A stretch of 60,000 bases of DNA, from the NCBI RefSeq assembly GCF_964355755.1, contig NC_092670.1, positions 12,153,201 to 12,213,200 on the forward strand. The letters run 5' to 3'. Positions 43,991-55,576 of this stretch are shown here, one piece after another. The notes beneath the pieces are model-generated. The model was not told the origin of the DNA. It did not search any database and saw nothing but the letters and a program-made list of their open reading frames with translations. The stretch comes from Antedon mediterranea (taxonomy: Eukaryota; Echinodermata; Crinoidea; Comatulida; Antedonidae). A program made the position numbers and the translations under genes. Position 1 is the stretch's first letter. Each line of letters starts with the position of its first letter.

Positions 43991-45169
43991 AAGAAACTCG
44001 TAAATTCGATCGAGGATACGACTGAAAAGGTCCAACTTGGGCAACTCATGCACTAAAGGTAAAATTTCTAGGTTCACAAAATTAAGAATTGACATTTTAT
44101 TTTAACAAATTATTATGCATTTTTTTAAAAGTAGTTCAACAATCGAATATCTGCTACTAATTTGTACAATTATTTATATCCAATTAAAAATAATTTATTA
44201 GCATATCCTACAAAATGGTTATTTCATTAGACAAATGTATCACAAGTTCATTTTGAGGAGACAATCCTCTTTACTAGATGTCTACTATTTTATGATATTT
44301 AGATTAGTTTTTATATAGATCACTATGGCTGCAAAACCCTATAATAGAAAGTGTCATCATTTTAAAAGCCCAATATGTACTTTGAGGTTTTTTATATGCT
44401 AACCCAAATTCCACATTCGGTAGATGAGCAAGCCACATCTCAAAGAAGACCGAGATCCTATTATGGAGAGCTAGCTGGTGGCGAAATGTTCGATATTTAT
44501 ATTACAATCAAAATAATGTGCTGCTCTAATGAAAAGTAAGTAAAGTAAGAATAATTTCTTAATGATACCTTTTTTTATTTATAATTTGTATATTTATCAA
44601 TTCATTAAAACAAATTCACAGGTGCATACAGTACTGAGACTCAGCTAAATCCCTTGCGTTAAACGTCCGAAATTGTACATCTCTCTCTTGAGCATTAAGT
44701 AAGTGAGTAAGTAGATATTCCATCAGATACTAATCAACAGATTCTTTTACGAATTATCAGCCTAAAATCAAGGATGTGGCTATTACTTCAAAAACACACT
44801 ATGGAGACTAATTATAATGATAATTAAAATCTTGAATGTCACATACAATATGTTAAATACAAATCAAAGAGTTAGGATTACGTCTTTTAAAAAACGATGT
44901 TTACTACATCTAACACTAATATATCACCTATACTAATCTTATTTACATACTGTACACCCAGTAAATATGCAGCAACGGTGTTTTGCAAGGTATTGAGAAT
45001 GAAAGTTTTTTAATTAATAAATAGAATGTTACTATTTATCATTATAATCTACTATAGAAGACAATTCTGGTCAGAATGTTAATTTGTATATATAAATATT
45101 TGTTGATGGATTCAAACTAATGTACTACAAATGGAAAGAAGCATTTTATACCAATAGATCAAAGTTTTG
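43991..45169. other. AT-rich DNA; possible retroelement relic at 44.44 kb
   Basis: At 44420-44500 AGATGAGCAAGCCACATCTC, GACCGAGATCC and AGCTGGTGGCGAAATGTTCG vaguely recall the GCGAAAYG block near Penelope-like ends, but a hammerhead core cannot be drawn. Otherwise no feature. Confidence 0.2.
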
Positions 45170-45250
45170 GTCCTCTCTCCTTCATCTTTTTTATTTGTAA
45201 TGTATTATACCATATGGACAATTGTCTGAAATAAAAGTTGAATTGAATTA
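45170..45250 (+). mobile_element. possible retrotransposon 3' tail
   Basis: A T-rich stretch leads to CAATTGTCTGAAATAAAAGT and then TGAATTGAATT, the same kind of tail as at 2076-2099. No coding sequence precedes it. Confidence 0.3.
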
Positions 45251-47155
45251 CCACAATGATCCGAACACCCCATTCTCCGACCGCACCATTTTTGTTCAAA
45301 GTAGTTTAAAACCTTCCATGAAGTACAATTCCTGTCTGACCCCCATTGCGTACATGCGTGCAGCAGCGCAATAACAAAACATTATAGCAAAACGTGCACG
45401 GAATTTAACATGTAACAACCGTCAAATGAATTATTTATCTGTCAACCTCCTTCTCCCTCTCTCCAAAAAAAAAATCATAAAAACACTATTTTTCATTACG
45501 CGTACAAATATTCATTTAGAGAATTAACTAAAAGAGATTAACTTCTGACTCGAGAGCGCACTCGCGTAGGTTTATGTTGGTTAAGATATTCATAGAACAG
45601 TATTAGGCCTACCCCCATTAAGGAAATACATATTTATTTTTTCTATGTATAACAGTTTCTTATTTGATAGCACCACCACCAGACAATAACAAGGTTTATC
45701 ATAAAGGGAATTTAATGGACCAGTGTCAGTTATTGTGTAGTAGATAAAAATTGTTATACAGTATTTATAAAACGCTTTCCTTGTATTACACTTTCAGTTT
45801 TTATATTTGCGTGTTCATGGTGGTTAAACTTTCAGGCAATACATTGTATACCCGGATATCCTATGCATTCATCTCATTCAAAGGTATTTCAACCCTCGGA
45901 TCATATCTATACGGTTAAAAATATTATTATTTCGAAATAGAATTAAACAGTATAATTGCCTCAAAGCGCAAAATAATATATTGTAATATAGACTTATCTT
46001 ATGAGGAGAAAACGATTATAAATTGTACCAGGAAATACGTTTAGGCTTAAACCACTAAACAGCAAAAAGGCAACACACGTAAGAGAGAGACCAAAATGCG
46101 GCATAGTGCCTTTATGGGCGCGCGTCTTGATGAATTTAAACGGACGTATGCCCAAGTAGCCCAAGTCTGTATTTATTGGTTATTTTTTATGTCGGCGATT
46201 CGATTTTTGTCAGAAAATACAAGCTCATGTATTATACGTATGAAACGCCAAATTTGCCAAAATATTTATTTCTTTACTAATTTCGGTCTAGAACCTAGAC
46301 TAGCGACGCTAGTTTGTTTACATTACGTCGCCCAACAACTTGTCGCAAGGGCGACAGAACCGCATAATGGGCACCAATCACAAGGAACTACTAAAATATA
46401 ATAAATACGTTGAAATGAAGCAAGATATCAAAATAACAGACCAGTTCGCTGAATAACATTGTTTCTCGTTAAGGATGTCGAAGTTAAAGTGTAAAAAAGT
46501 AACGAATTATAAAAATACATAATTTAAACATTGATCTAGGGCTAACGTTCGACTTTAATAAGAATTTGATTTGCATGGTTTGTAATATAATAACAATATG
46601 TACGTATGTAAACACATGGCCTTGTAAATATGCATTGTGATTTAAAGATATATAATAATATTTCATTCTTATATAGTTCATAGCTCTCAATGCGCTACAC
46701 ATTATTACCCCGGTCATTTTTTTTAATCATACACGTATGGAAACACACCCCATAATAAAGCAGCTAACAGTCAGTAATTACTGTTCACGCCTAATTAGAA
46801 CACATACACTGTGTTTAGGTCGTAAACACGACCTAGATTTACAGAATTAGAATAACTATTGTAATAAAAAAATTAAATTAAAATATCGATTCAAAATATG
46901 GTAGGCCTAATAAAAGTCATTAAAAAATTATGATTATCCGTCGTTGTAATTATAATTCGCTTCTTAATATGAAAATTGCATTTTCAACAAATTATTAAAA
47001 AAACTCCGGCCTTATACGTGTGAAATAGAGCTTTTAAATTATTTAGTAATTTAGTAGGGAACACGTACTCTCATTTATTAATGATAGGTATATGAAAGAA
47101 AATAATCAAAACCATATTTGATTTACAGAAATATATTTAAAACCGAACGTGTATA
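45251..47155. other. unique DNA with small hairpins and one dispersed-repeat copy
   Basis: ACTAGCG, A, CGCTAGT at 46299-46313 is a 7-bp hairpin; GTCGCCC/GGGCGAC at 46327-46355 is another. 46238-46265 is the opposite-strand copy of the GGCACATATGGCGTTTCATACG repeat. TAGGTCGT, AAAC, ACGACCTA near 46815-46834 is an 8-bp hairpin. The 101-codon frame at 46096-46401 overlaps the dispersed repeat and is not called. Confidence 0.35.
46238..46265 (-). repeat. dispersed repeat, GGCACATATGGCGTTTCATACG family
   Basis: CGTATGAAACGCCAAATTTG then CCAAAATA is the reverse complement of the motif at 54435 and 56105; the next ~35 bases (TTTATTTCTTTACTAAT) also match the upstream part of the 54-kb copy. Confidence 0.5.
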
Positions 47156-47306
47156 GCTCTGTATACACTATCAAACATGTCACAAAAAATGTCATGTGCC
47201 CATATATGGACAAGATGATGTCATATCACCATATTTTGGCATATCACTACCATGTTTGGGCACATCACACTTCTTTGTCAAACTAGTTTGATAGTGTAGA
47301 CAGAGC
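47156..47306 (-). mobile_element. CTCTGTCTACAC MITE, copy 2
   Basis: GCTCTGTATACACTATCAAA on the left and AACTAGTTTGATAGTGTAGA then CAGAGC on the right. Read on the minus strand it follows 14391-14570 closely (GTGTGATGTGCCCAAACATG, GACATCATCTTGTCCATATA), but with one fewer internal 17-bp unit. Flanking TATA/ATAG give no decisive target duplication. Confidence 0.8.
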
Positions 47307-47414
47307 ATAGAGTACACGAAACATTAATAAATGTCCATAGGTAGATTGTAACTTACTATTGATAGTCATCTAGATACGAGTCTATGTGTATTAAGTACTT
47401 TTAATACATGTTGT
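47307..47414. other. short unique spacer
   Basis: Nothing recognised. Confidence 0.3.
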
Positions 47415-47600
47415 CCATGTCACTGATTATTCTACTGTAGTTACTGCAGTAACTATATTCCTTACTACACTACAACAACGCAGGCTTCCAGTTTGTTCAA
47501 TGTAGAAGTGTATGAGGCAGTCGCTGTAACAAACAGTTTGTATGACTACCTAATAAAAACGCTTAAATAATTGAATAAACAAGTTAAACATAAGTAAATT
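47415..47600 (+). mobile_element. CTGCAG MITE, copy 3, right end missing
   Basis: CCATGTCACTGATTATTCTA then CTGTAGTTACTGCAGTAACT matches the left end of the family, and GAGGCAGTCGCTGTAACAAA matches the internal block of copy 1. No right terminus is seen before 47.6 kb. Confidence 0.55.
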
Positions 47601-47635
47601 ATTATTACTTTCGATATCGGCTTCGTGGAAGAACA

Positions 47636-48123
47636 TCTGATTCTCGGTATACAATTTTAAATACTGTTTTGTTTAGTAACATAAAGGTAACTCCCGTTCT
47701 GAGGGAAATGATCTGTTAGGAGCTGATTTTACTAAGCCTCGTCATTATGTGGTAGGGTGGCCAGTTCCTATCCACGCTGCCTTATCCTCCTTAGTATTTT
47801 CATTTTCAATATATTTTTGTTTTTTTACATTTACAGCTGAGTAAACTGGAAGTTGTCGGGAATTGAACCCGGATCCGATCTCTTTGTATGACAGCCAAGC
47901 AGTCATGGTCCTAACCACTCTTTAGTAACATATATTAATAAAATATATAATAAATCTATGATCAAATATTCCTATTTAAAGCCTGTATGTTAAAATGGAC
48001 CCTAATAAATTAACCTTCTTTTAAACGAGCACCATGTGTGATACACATGAGATGTTGTATTACGACATTTGCCTACGATACTGCACAATGTTGTCATGTG
48101 GAGATAAAACACTAAGAATCGGA
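47636..48123. mobile_element. ~490-bp element, GAATCGGGT family, with 10-12-bp flanking repeat
   Basis: TGGAAGAACATC occurs at 47626-47637 and exactly again at 48124-48135. Between them the left end TCTGATTCTCGG and the right end AAGAATCGGA are inverted; if the terminal TC belongs to the element the duplication is 10 bp. The right subterminal part (TGTCATGTGGAGATAAAACA) is the shared family block. A SINE is nested inside (47694-47920). Confidence 0.55.
47694..47920 (-). mobile_element. tRNA-derived SINE with 12-bp target duplication
   Basis: TTTAGTAACATA at 47682-47693 is repeated exactly at 47921-47932. On the minus strand the insert begins AAGAGTGGTTAGGACCATGA, an A-box-like tRNA segment, followed at the expected distance by CCGGGTTCAATTCCCGAC, a B box with an intact T-arm stem (CGGG/CCCG). 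The body contains GGAACTGGCCACCC and GACGAGGCTTAGTAAAATCA. The first ~10 tRNA bases are missing. The pol III promoter boxes are recognisable but diverged. Confidence 0.7.
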
Positions 48124-48135
48124 TGGAAGAACATC

Positions 48136-49000
48136 AACATTTTTTTTGTAAAAACACGTTAGCTAGTTGGAATTTCAAGTGTTCTAATACTAATTATTTA
48201 TACTGAGTTCTATTAATCAATCTCTCGCGTCAGGTTGGAGAAAATTCACTTAGAATGCATTGGTGTTGCATTACTTACACATTGTGAATATCACGTAAGT
48301 AAATATCACTGCATTTTTTTACTTGTAATATTTATGATAATTTAAAATTGAAATGTACAATATCTCTATATCGTATAAATCAAAAGAAAGAAAAGCAACA
48401 GTAGCTCCGTGGATAACGGATAACAATTTCGATTTTTAAATACTAAATCGATCGATCGAAAATAAATAATATGGTGTGAATATTTATATGGTTGTCAACG
48501 AAGGAAATAGTCTCCTGACGACAAGTACTAAACAACTTAATCGGCTAATTTCATTCGAACTTTATTTTTATTGTACAATATGACGTATTACCGAATACAA
48601 ATCTTACTATTTATGCCCGTTTATGTATTACGTCATTATTAATTACACACGCATAACGGATTGTGACTAGCGTCATCGCACTGCCACGAATACAAAACAT
48701 TAATTGAAAAAAAAAACACTTATAAGTACACAAACTATCGCTCTAAAGTAAATTAATCAATCTTTAAATCAATTTTGAATAAAAGACGGTAGGATATAGG
48801 AAATTAAAAAAAAATCAGCGGTCCGATTGTGGCAGCGGAATAGGAAAGTTGTGCACGGCAAATGTTTGAAAAAAGTTAAAGGTGCACAAAATACTGTATC
48901 ACTTTGACGTGCAGTAGAACTCAACGATACAAAAGTAACCAATCAGATTAAGGATGCACTTCTTTATATTCTTATATATAAATCCAAAGGCAAATTACTC
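48136..49000. other. unique DNA, nothing recognised
   Basis: AT-rich, no frames. ATCGATCGATCG at 48448-48459. Confidence 0.3.
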
Positions 49001-49600
49001 AAAAATGACAATGCTGTGGGTGTATCAGTGGCTGGATCTCAATGGAGATACAAAATGACAATGCTGTGGGTGTATCAGTGGCTGGATCTCAATGGAGATA
49101 CAAAATGACAATGCTGTGGGTGTATCAGTGGCTGGATCTCAATGGAGATACAAAATGACAATGCTGTGGGTGTATCAGTGGCTGGATCTCAATGGAGATA
49201 CAAAATGACAATGCTGTGGGTGTATCAGTGGCTGGATCTCAATGGAGATACAAAATGACAATGCTGTGGGTGTATCAGTGGCTGGATCTCAATGGAGATA
49301 CAAAATGACAATGCTGTGGGTGTATCAGTGGCTGGATCTCAATGGAGATACAAAATGACAATGCTGTGGGTGTATCAGTGGCTGGATCTCAATGGATGTA
49401 CAAAATGACAATGCTGTGGGTGTATCAGTGGCTGGATCTCAATGGAGATACAAAATGACAATGCTGTGGGTGTATCAGTGGCTGGATCTCAATGGAGATA
49501 CAAAATGACAATGCTGTGGGTGTATCAGTGGCTGGATCTCAATGGAGATACAAAATGACAATGCTGTGGGTGTATCAGTGGCTGGATCTCAATGGATGTA
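49001..49600 (+). repeat. 50-bp tandem repeat, 12 near-identical copies
   Basis: Units start every 50 bases from 49001 with (C)AAAATGACAATGCTGTGGG and end CTGGATCTCAATGGAGATA. All twelve agree almost perfectly; the only obvious variant is AATGGATGTA in place of AATGGAGATA, present in units 8 and 12. The period is not divisible by three and no frame is open. Near-identity implies recent expansion or homogenisation. Confidence 0.95.
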
Positions 49601-50320
49601 CAAAAACAAAGCAAAAAGCAAAATCAAACCAATAAGAAAAACAGTCAGAAAAGTTAGCAGAGCTTAAATTTAATCTTATAATTATATCATAAATATATAT
49701 ATACATACTTTTATTGGATATTAGTTAAACTATTTGCTCTTCAACTTTTGGAGATATATCTTGTCTTTCTACCAAAAAAAAGGTAAAATCAAGGTCGTAA
49801 AAACTATACTGTACTGTATATTTTTTTCAATATAAATACAAATCAAAAAGTGTGGGCGGCGAATTCCGATAAGCTATGTCATTGTATTGCTATGACTGAA
49901 CAGTATATTAGTTGTATTTTGGCAATAGAGTGGTCAATATTACGCCAAGGACAATGAATCAACTCCAGCTATTCACTTTCCCTGACCGAACAAACACAAT
50001 TGTGTTTGTATTTAGGACTAATACTTGGAGAACAATATTATGAACTACTGGATAGCGTATACGTAACACTATCAAATATTACACAATAACAATTCCACGA
50101 AAAACAAAAGTTGTGTTTACCTTTTAAATTAATAATAATAAACAATGTATTGAGATTACTGTATATAGTAAACGTTTTTTAATTCGTAATTTGGAAAAAA
50201 AAGTTACCTATTTTTTTAAAGACGTTCGAATTATGACCAATGTTAAGTTTGTATCTAAAATTAAGGTAATATTATTTGTTGTTTTATATTTCTGACCATT
50301 TATTAAGGCATTAGATAAGG
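49601..50320. other. unique DNA with a 20-bp perfect palindrome
   Basis: ACAAACACAA directly followed by TTGTGTTTGT at 49990-50009 is a perfect palindrome without flanking duplication. Otherwise AT-rich, no gene. Confidence 0.4.
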
Positions 50321-50445
50321 AGTCTGGGCGGTGTGAGTACGGTGGTTTTTCGGCCACCTTCGTGTCCCATGCCTAAGAATCGAACCATGCCGGAGCTAAT
50401 TTCAAACTATCAATGTTTTAACCCTACTTGGAATATGAAAAAATC
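50321..50445 (-). mobile_element. degenerate tRNA-like SINE
   Basis: On the minus strand GGGTTAAAACATTGATAGTT (A-box-like) is followed by CATGGTTCGATTCTTAGGCA (B-box-like GGTTCGATTC) and by a body with AAGGTGGCCGAAAAACCACC. The order resembles the SINE at 47694-47920, although the body differs. No tail or duplication is evident. Confidence 0.4.
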
Positions 50446-51289
50446 AACACGAGCTTAGCTTACAAAATAAGGAGTACCAACATTTCCGGGCCAGGTGTCG
50501 TTTATAACAAATAAGAAAGAATAAAGAAAATGAAATCATTTCTAAAGTGGGCCTTAATACAGTCAGACACGTATCTATGTTACATGCTAGTCGGTTAGAC
50601 TCTTTCCAGTGACAGAATTGGATGGCGATATAGTCTATACGAACATCGTAAAATTATGCTAATTTGATCTTATTTTGTCTTTGTTACTGATTCCCGACTG
50701 CATAATATGACACCGCAGACATTATTTCATAGCGTTCCATACTCACAACAAAGTTAGAACTAATTTGTCAAGAAACGGCGTCCACTTAGCTTTGATGCAA
50801 CAGCATAAACGTATGTAGACTAGATCGATTGTTTTATTTGATACCTATCTTGGTTATTTGTATTTTTATAGTTTATCATAAATGAGTTTAATTTCCTGAT
50901 TTGCTACCCACAAACCCAATGTCTTAGCCTAAAATTATATATGTTTTTCCCGGTACAAATTTATTGTATATATGGACATTTTTTAGATTTATTGAAGTAA
51001 AAAAGCAACATTATTTCCATGTAAATAAAAATTCAATGACTATAACAGACTTGTTTTATTTAAGAAGATAATAATATAAATTGTTCAGAATCTGATAATC
51101 TGTATTTCATTATAGGCTACTAGAGGACTTTCTGAGATATTCTTTCAAAATGCAATTCAAAGTGGAACAAATTACCTATTGAAATTATCAAAAATTAACA
51201 CCTTTAAATGTACTTTAAATTACATTTTATAATAGACCATATGGATGTATATTTTATGTCTCACTCAAATTTACAACACTTACAGTCCA
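50446..51289. other. unique DNA, nothing recognised
   Basis: AT-rich and without frames. Confidence 0.3.
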
Positions 51290-51425
51290 TTCATTTAACT
51301 ATTTGAAGGTTTTTAAAATGTTATTATTGTAAATCAAATTTCATATTGTTATTGATGTTGCCTTTGTATTTGTGTATATATTTGTGTATTGCATGGATAA
51401 GGATTCGGAATAAAGTAATCAATCA
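51290..51425 (+). mobile_element. possible retrotransposon 3' tail
   Basis: A T-rich stretch with TTGCCTTTGTATTTGTGTAT leads to GGAATAAAGTAATCAATCAC, a polyadenylation-like signal and short ATCA tail. No upstream coding part. Weak evidence. Confidence 0.25.
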
Positions 51426-51892
51426 CTCTTTTGCCAATATATAAGTCGGGGTTTTACCGCACGAAAGTCAATGATAGTTATCTTGCATTATACAAAATTG
51501 TTTCGAAGGCAATCTTAAAACAAGATTTTCTTGTATAATTCTTGATATAAGAAGATCTTTTTGGGATTAAAAAATGCTTATCTGTATCAATTTGAACCCA
51601 TTTATTGTATTATACTATATTTATTATTATTTTCCTTTAGCTATATAATTTATAACTTTAATTACAGCTTCTTAGCTTCTCCAATTATTTTGCAATTTTT
51701 TAAACTTGTTACCAGTCAATGATCGCTTTTAAACTCTATGACGCAGTTACGTATTTGGAAATGAAAACGACTATTTCATTGTTTAAAGTGAGCTATAGGG
51801 TCGCGTTTGCACGCGACTAAAAATGTTATGAATTTCAATAACTTTTGCAAAATTAAATTATAGGCTGTTAAAGTTGGAACTGTAACAATAAT

Positions 51893-51960
51893 ATGGCGCA
51901 TTGTTTTGGTCGTTGGACTACTGAGGTTGTGAGTTGAATCCAAAGTTCGCCGCATTGATT
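51893..51960 (+). mobile_element. decayed tRNA-derived SINE head
   Basis: TATGGCGCATTGTTTTGGTC then GTTGGACTACTGAGGTTGTG and AGTTGAATCCAAAG follows the A-box, anticodon-arm and B-box order of tRNA-derived SINEs (expected TGGCNNAGTGG and GGTTCGAATCC). Both boxes are diverged. The minus-strand frame at 51776-52003 crosses it and is not a gene. Confidence 0.5.
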
Positions 51961-52600
51961 TTATCATGGGGGGAAAACGTACTGCCGCATTGCGGATAAT
52001 CACAATTCCGTATCGTAAAATTAAATATAAAAATAATTTACTTTTGCGGCCTTTTTATTTCACGATTACACGTATTATTATTAAGGTCAAGAGATTAATA
52101 AAACAATTCGTCAAAATAGATATCTACAATAAATATTAGAATATCAACTTTACTTCTTCAATAATTATTCACGAAATAGTTTAAATTTATCTTCAATTGC
52201 ATTTTTTTAGTATTTCTTAATTTCGTCTAATTTGTTTTCTGCTTTGTTTGAGTCCAATGGTATACTTATTTTCTATATCATTTAAGATTTTGTGACCGAC
52301 AATCAAATTGTTTTTCCATATAATAATTAATATTGTAATATTATTCTACAAAACCATCATGAATATGTTACAGTACAGTACAATAAAATAAATTCATTAA
52401 ACATTATGGCATGTGACATATGCCTCACCGTAATTAATTACATACAGGTAATAGAACAATTATGCGTACGCACGTGAACCGTTAAAAAAAAAAAACTATA
52501 TCGCTCGAATTTTACTCGCAAACACATTTAGGTAGTATCCTTCGCATGCATTATATCGCAATACATTTTGCAATGCAGGTATTCTAGACATTATGCCTAG
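51961..52600. other. unique DNA, nothing recognised
   Basis: AT-rich. TGCGTACGCA palindrome near 52463-52472. A poly-A run at about 52484-52495. Confidence 0.3.
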
Positions 52601-53070
52601 TTAAATTTGCTTGTTCCGCATCACGACAATGCTTTGTTAAATGTATATTACGAACAATGCATCAAAATGCTATGTTTAACATGCTTTGTTAAGTTTGTGT
52701 ATTATGCGTCACAGCTATATGCGTCTATGTGCTTTAAACGTACCGTACTGCATCAAAATGCTATGTTTAACATACCTTGTGAAGTTTGTGTATTATGCGT
52801 CATATGCATCTATTTGCTTTAAACGTACCGTACATATGCATCAAAATGCTATGTTTAACATACCTTGTAAAGTTTGTGTACTATGCGTCACAGCTATATG
52901 CGTCTATGTGCTTTAAACGTACCGTACATATGCATCTAAATGCTATGTTTAACATGCCTTGTGAAGTTTGTGCATTATGCGTCACAGCTATGCGTACTCT
53001 TTAACCGTACGTACTATATTCATCAAATGCTATGTGTAAAGTTATCGTATGGCACCATAATGCTATGCGG
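52600..53070 (+). repeat. ~90-bp tandem repeat, about 5 copies
   Basis: GCATCAAAATGCTATGTTTA starts units at 52659, 52750, 52838, 52932 (CATCTAAATG) and about 53020. Each also holds GAAGTTTGTGTATTATGCGT and CTTTAAACGTACCGTAC. Spacing varies from 88 to 94. Because the spacing changes frame, the same peptides appear in three overlapping plus-strand frames, which shows they are not a gene. Confidence 0.85.
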
Positions 53071-54434
53071 TATACAATTAATAATATGCAAACGATTACT
53101 GTCACAAATATAGCATTTGTTTGAGTAATGGATTTAACATTGAAATGTTAGTATAATTAAATTTTGCGATTTTAAAGAAAATTCTACCTTCTGGCGATAA
53201 GATATCAATCATATTATCATTGTTGCAGTAAAACTGTCATTGCTATAACAAAACTTTGAATATGATAGTTAAATAGAATAATATTTTTTTTTTTCAAGAA
53301 AGACTATTGATCGATAATGTACCATTTTAATATAATACAATAAATCCACTTCGAAACGGAAAGTTCATCAGATTAAATCTTTATTATTGATGATTGACAA
53401 CGAAAACCACCTGATTTTGGGATACATGGCAAATTCCGTAATACAGTGTAACATATAAATAACATGCATGTGGTACCTGTATTATGTTAAGATTATGGTT
53501 AGATTAAGCTTATGATGGGGCCCTGAAGATCAAATGCTGAAACTACAGTACGACGTTTATGTTCGTCTTTGTATCGTATATTTAAATCCAGATCCATGCG
53601 GGGACCAAAGTTTTCGTGAGAAAGTAAAAGTAAAGATTGTTTTGCGTAATACGCCTACATAATTCAGTTTTTAATTCAAATATCTATATCTGTCACATTA
53701 TTCAATAACTCTTGTTCTACATTGTTCATTATTTCAATTTGTTGACGTCCCATCCATTTGTCTATTGAAAAAGATAATGAATTTACGAACAGGAATGTTG
53801 GATGACAAAACTGCGTTATGGAGCACACTGAAGCGTGACGCTCACGCTATCGCCAAACTTTGTTTATACAAACTTGCACGCACAGACAATACGGAGCAAT
53901 AATTTACAAAGTAGGTAAAAACCCAATACAGTACTTTGAATCTGAAAACACAGGTTGAAACAAAATAAAACACGTTCCCAGTTAAAGAATCGCGTAGTTG
54001 TACGGTAACGGTTTCTGTGTAGTCTCATAAAATAAATTTACAGTTCTTAGATTGCTAAAATTAAGTGTAACTGGTCGCGGTATTGTTGTCAGTGTAAATA
54101 ACCTATTATTTGAATATGTATCAAGCAAAACATCTTTAAATAGTTATGATTGAAATATTCAGAAGAATAATAAATATATGAAAATACAAGTACCGTAGGC
54201 TAGCTACTCTCTCATGTGTACTATCTAACAATAAATAGTTAACATACATCTAAAGCGAAAGAAAGCGGCCAAGATAATTATTGTTATGAATAACGTGACG
54301 TAACTAGAATAATACATTATTTTAAAACTTACTCGATCACCACTAAATAAGGTAATAAAAGGATTTTGTAGGCCTATTATTAGTCTGGGTTCCTGACGAT
54401 GTTTTGACTTAATATTAGTAAAAAGATATATATG
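53071..54434. other. unique DNA, nothing recognised
   Basis: No frame, array or RNA structure that I can support. Confidence 0.3.
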
Positions 54435-54462
54435 TTGGCACATATGGCGTTTCATACGTATA
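54435..54462 (+). repeat. dispersed repeat, GGCACATATGGCGTTTCATACG family
   Basis: TTGGCACATATGGCGTTTCA then TACGTATA, with an upstream ATTAGTAAAAAGATATATAT stretch shared with the 46-kb copy. The minus-strand frame at 54225-54455 starts inside it. Confidence 0.5.
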
Positions 54463-55300
54463 CAAAATCAGGACAAAAATTAAATATACATAAAATACAG
54501 AATTGGGGCAAGTCTAGCCTATTATGTATAAATTAAATGATAAAGGATAATAGCAATAATTGTTCCTCGTTTTTTCAACTACTAGATAGTGGTAACGTTT
54601 TAAAATCAAGGCCGGGCCACGACGTATTCGGAAATCAAACTACTAAAATACCGCATGAAGTTTTGGACTTGATACTAAATAGCGCCACAAAAAAAACACA
54701 ACTTTCGATCCGAGCCATTACATTGCGTTCTCACTGACAACTATATCATGAATGCGTCAGCCAATTCATATTTTCGTTATATCGACTACATTTATCCGCT
54801 TGTCGTTATGTAACCTTTCTCGTCGTCCCCTTCTCATTAAAACAGGTGGCATATCATCTTTACACTGCATTTGAATGTCATTCACACCTACAGGTATTGC
54901 GTTACTTTATTTGCATTATCCGATATTCTGTTTGTATTATACGAAAACCTTCCATAATTATAATACCCTCTAAAGATTCAATGGTTTAACTTTTCTAGCG
55001 TGGTACGATTAGAAATAGACACATTCAATCATTGTGAGAAACATCGATTAGTATGCAAGGAAGAGAATTTGACAAGAATCTCTAACCTGTAATCATTACA
55101 TGTGTCAATTTTAACCTGGAAATGTGTTTCATTGAACATCTTCAAGAAAAGTATCATCTTGACAGGCTATGCGCATGCTCATATGGTATCCTGGTGGAAA
55201 ATCTCAGTTGTTCAGTGCAAAAGAGGGCGCTCGCCGGAGCATCCTGAACCGATTTATGCTGATAATTTGTACAGTATATAGGCAAATTCCGGGTGATGCC
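54463..55300. other. unique DNA, nothing recognised
   Basis: The 66-codon plus-strand frame at 54537-54737 has no domain. GAGGGCGCTCGCCGG at 55224-55238 is locally GC-rich. TATGCGCATGCTCA at 55167-55180 is NRF-1-like but isolated. Confidence 0.3.
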
Positions 55301-55339
55301 TGCTCCATAACCTTAACATGACATAGGCGCCATGCGATA

Positions 55340-55424
55340 CACTGTATTACAGAATTTAGATATAAATGCCATACTTATGTGGAGATACAATACAGAGAAT
55401 CGGGTGATTATGAGCTACCTTCAC
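55340..55424 (+). repeat. dispersed repeat, GAATCGGGT family, copy with right end only
   Basis: ACTTATGTGGAGATACAATA then CAGAGAATCGGGTGATTATG and CTTCACTTAA match the copy at 7590-7640. It runs directly into the family A element at 55425. Confidence 0.55.
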
Positions 55425-55576
55425 TTAAGCGTGGTTCCCACTAGTGACGTAGACGCAACACAGGCGAGTTGACCAATCAAAAGCGAAGCTTGAATAACCC
55501 ATCGCTTGTGATTGGTCAAATCACTTGCGTTGCACTTACGTGCTTGCGTTGCGTCGTAGTGGAAACCAAGCGTTTG
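55425..55576. mobile_element. family A MITE, complete copy
   Basis: Left end TTAAGCGTGGTTCCCACTAG, right end CGTAGTGGAAACCAAGCGTT. Inner GAGTTGACCAATCAAAAGCG and CGCTTGTGATTGGTCAAATC pair. A short deletion after GTGACGTAGACGCAACAC shortens the left arm. Confidence 0.8.

Noticed and set aside
44420-44500. Third hammerhead-like site near GGTGGCGAAATGTTCG
   Set aside because: I could not place a CUGANGA box or a paired stem I; only the GAAA block is suggestive.
46096-46401. 101-codon plus-strand frame
   Set aside because: Half of it is the dispersed GGCACATATGGCG repeat; similar peptides occur at 17.2 and 54.4 kb for the same reason.
47846-47925. Possible functional tRNA gene on the minus strand
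   Set aside because: The T-arm is good, but the acceptor stem's 5' half and part of the D-arm are missing, the anticodon arm has a 9-base loop, and a 12-bp target duplication shows it is a SINE.
49001-49600. CRISPR-like array
   Set aside because: The 50-bp units are directly tandem without variable spacers, and the sequence context is eukaryotic.
49990-50009. 20-bp perfect palindrome as a micro-hairpin insertion
   Set aside because: No flanking direct repeat of any length.
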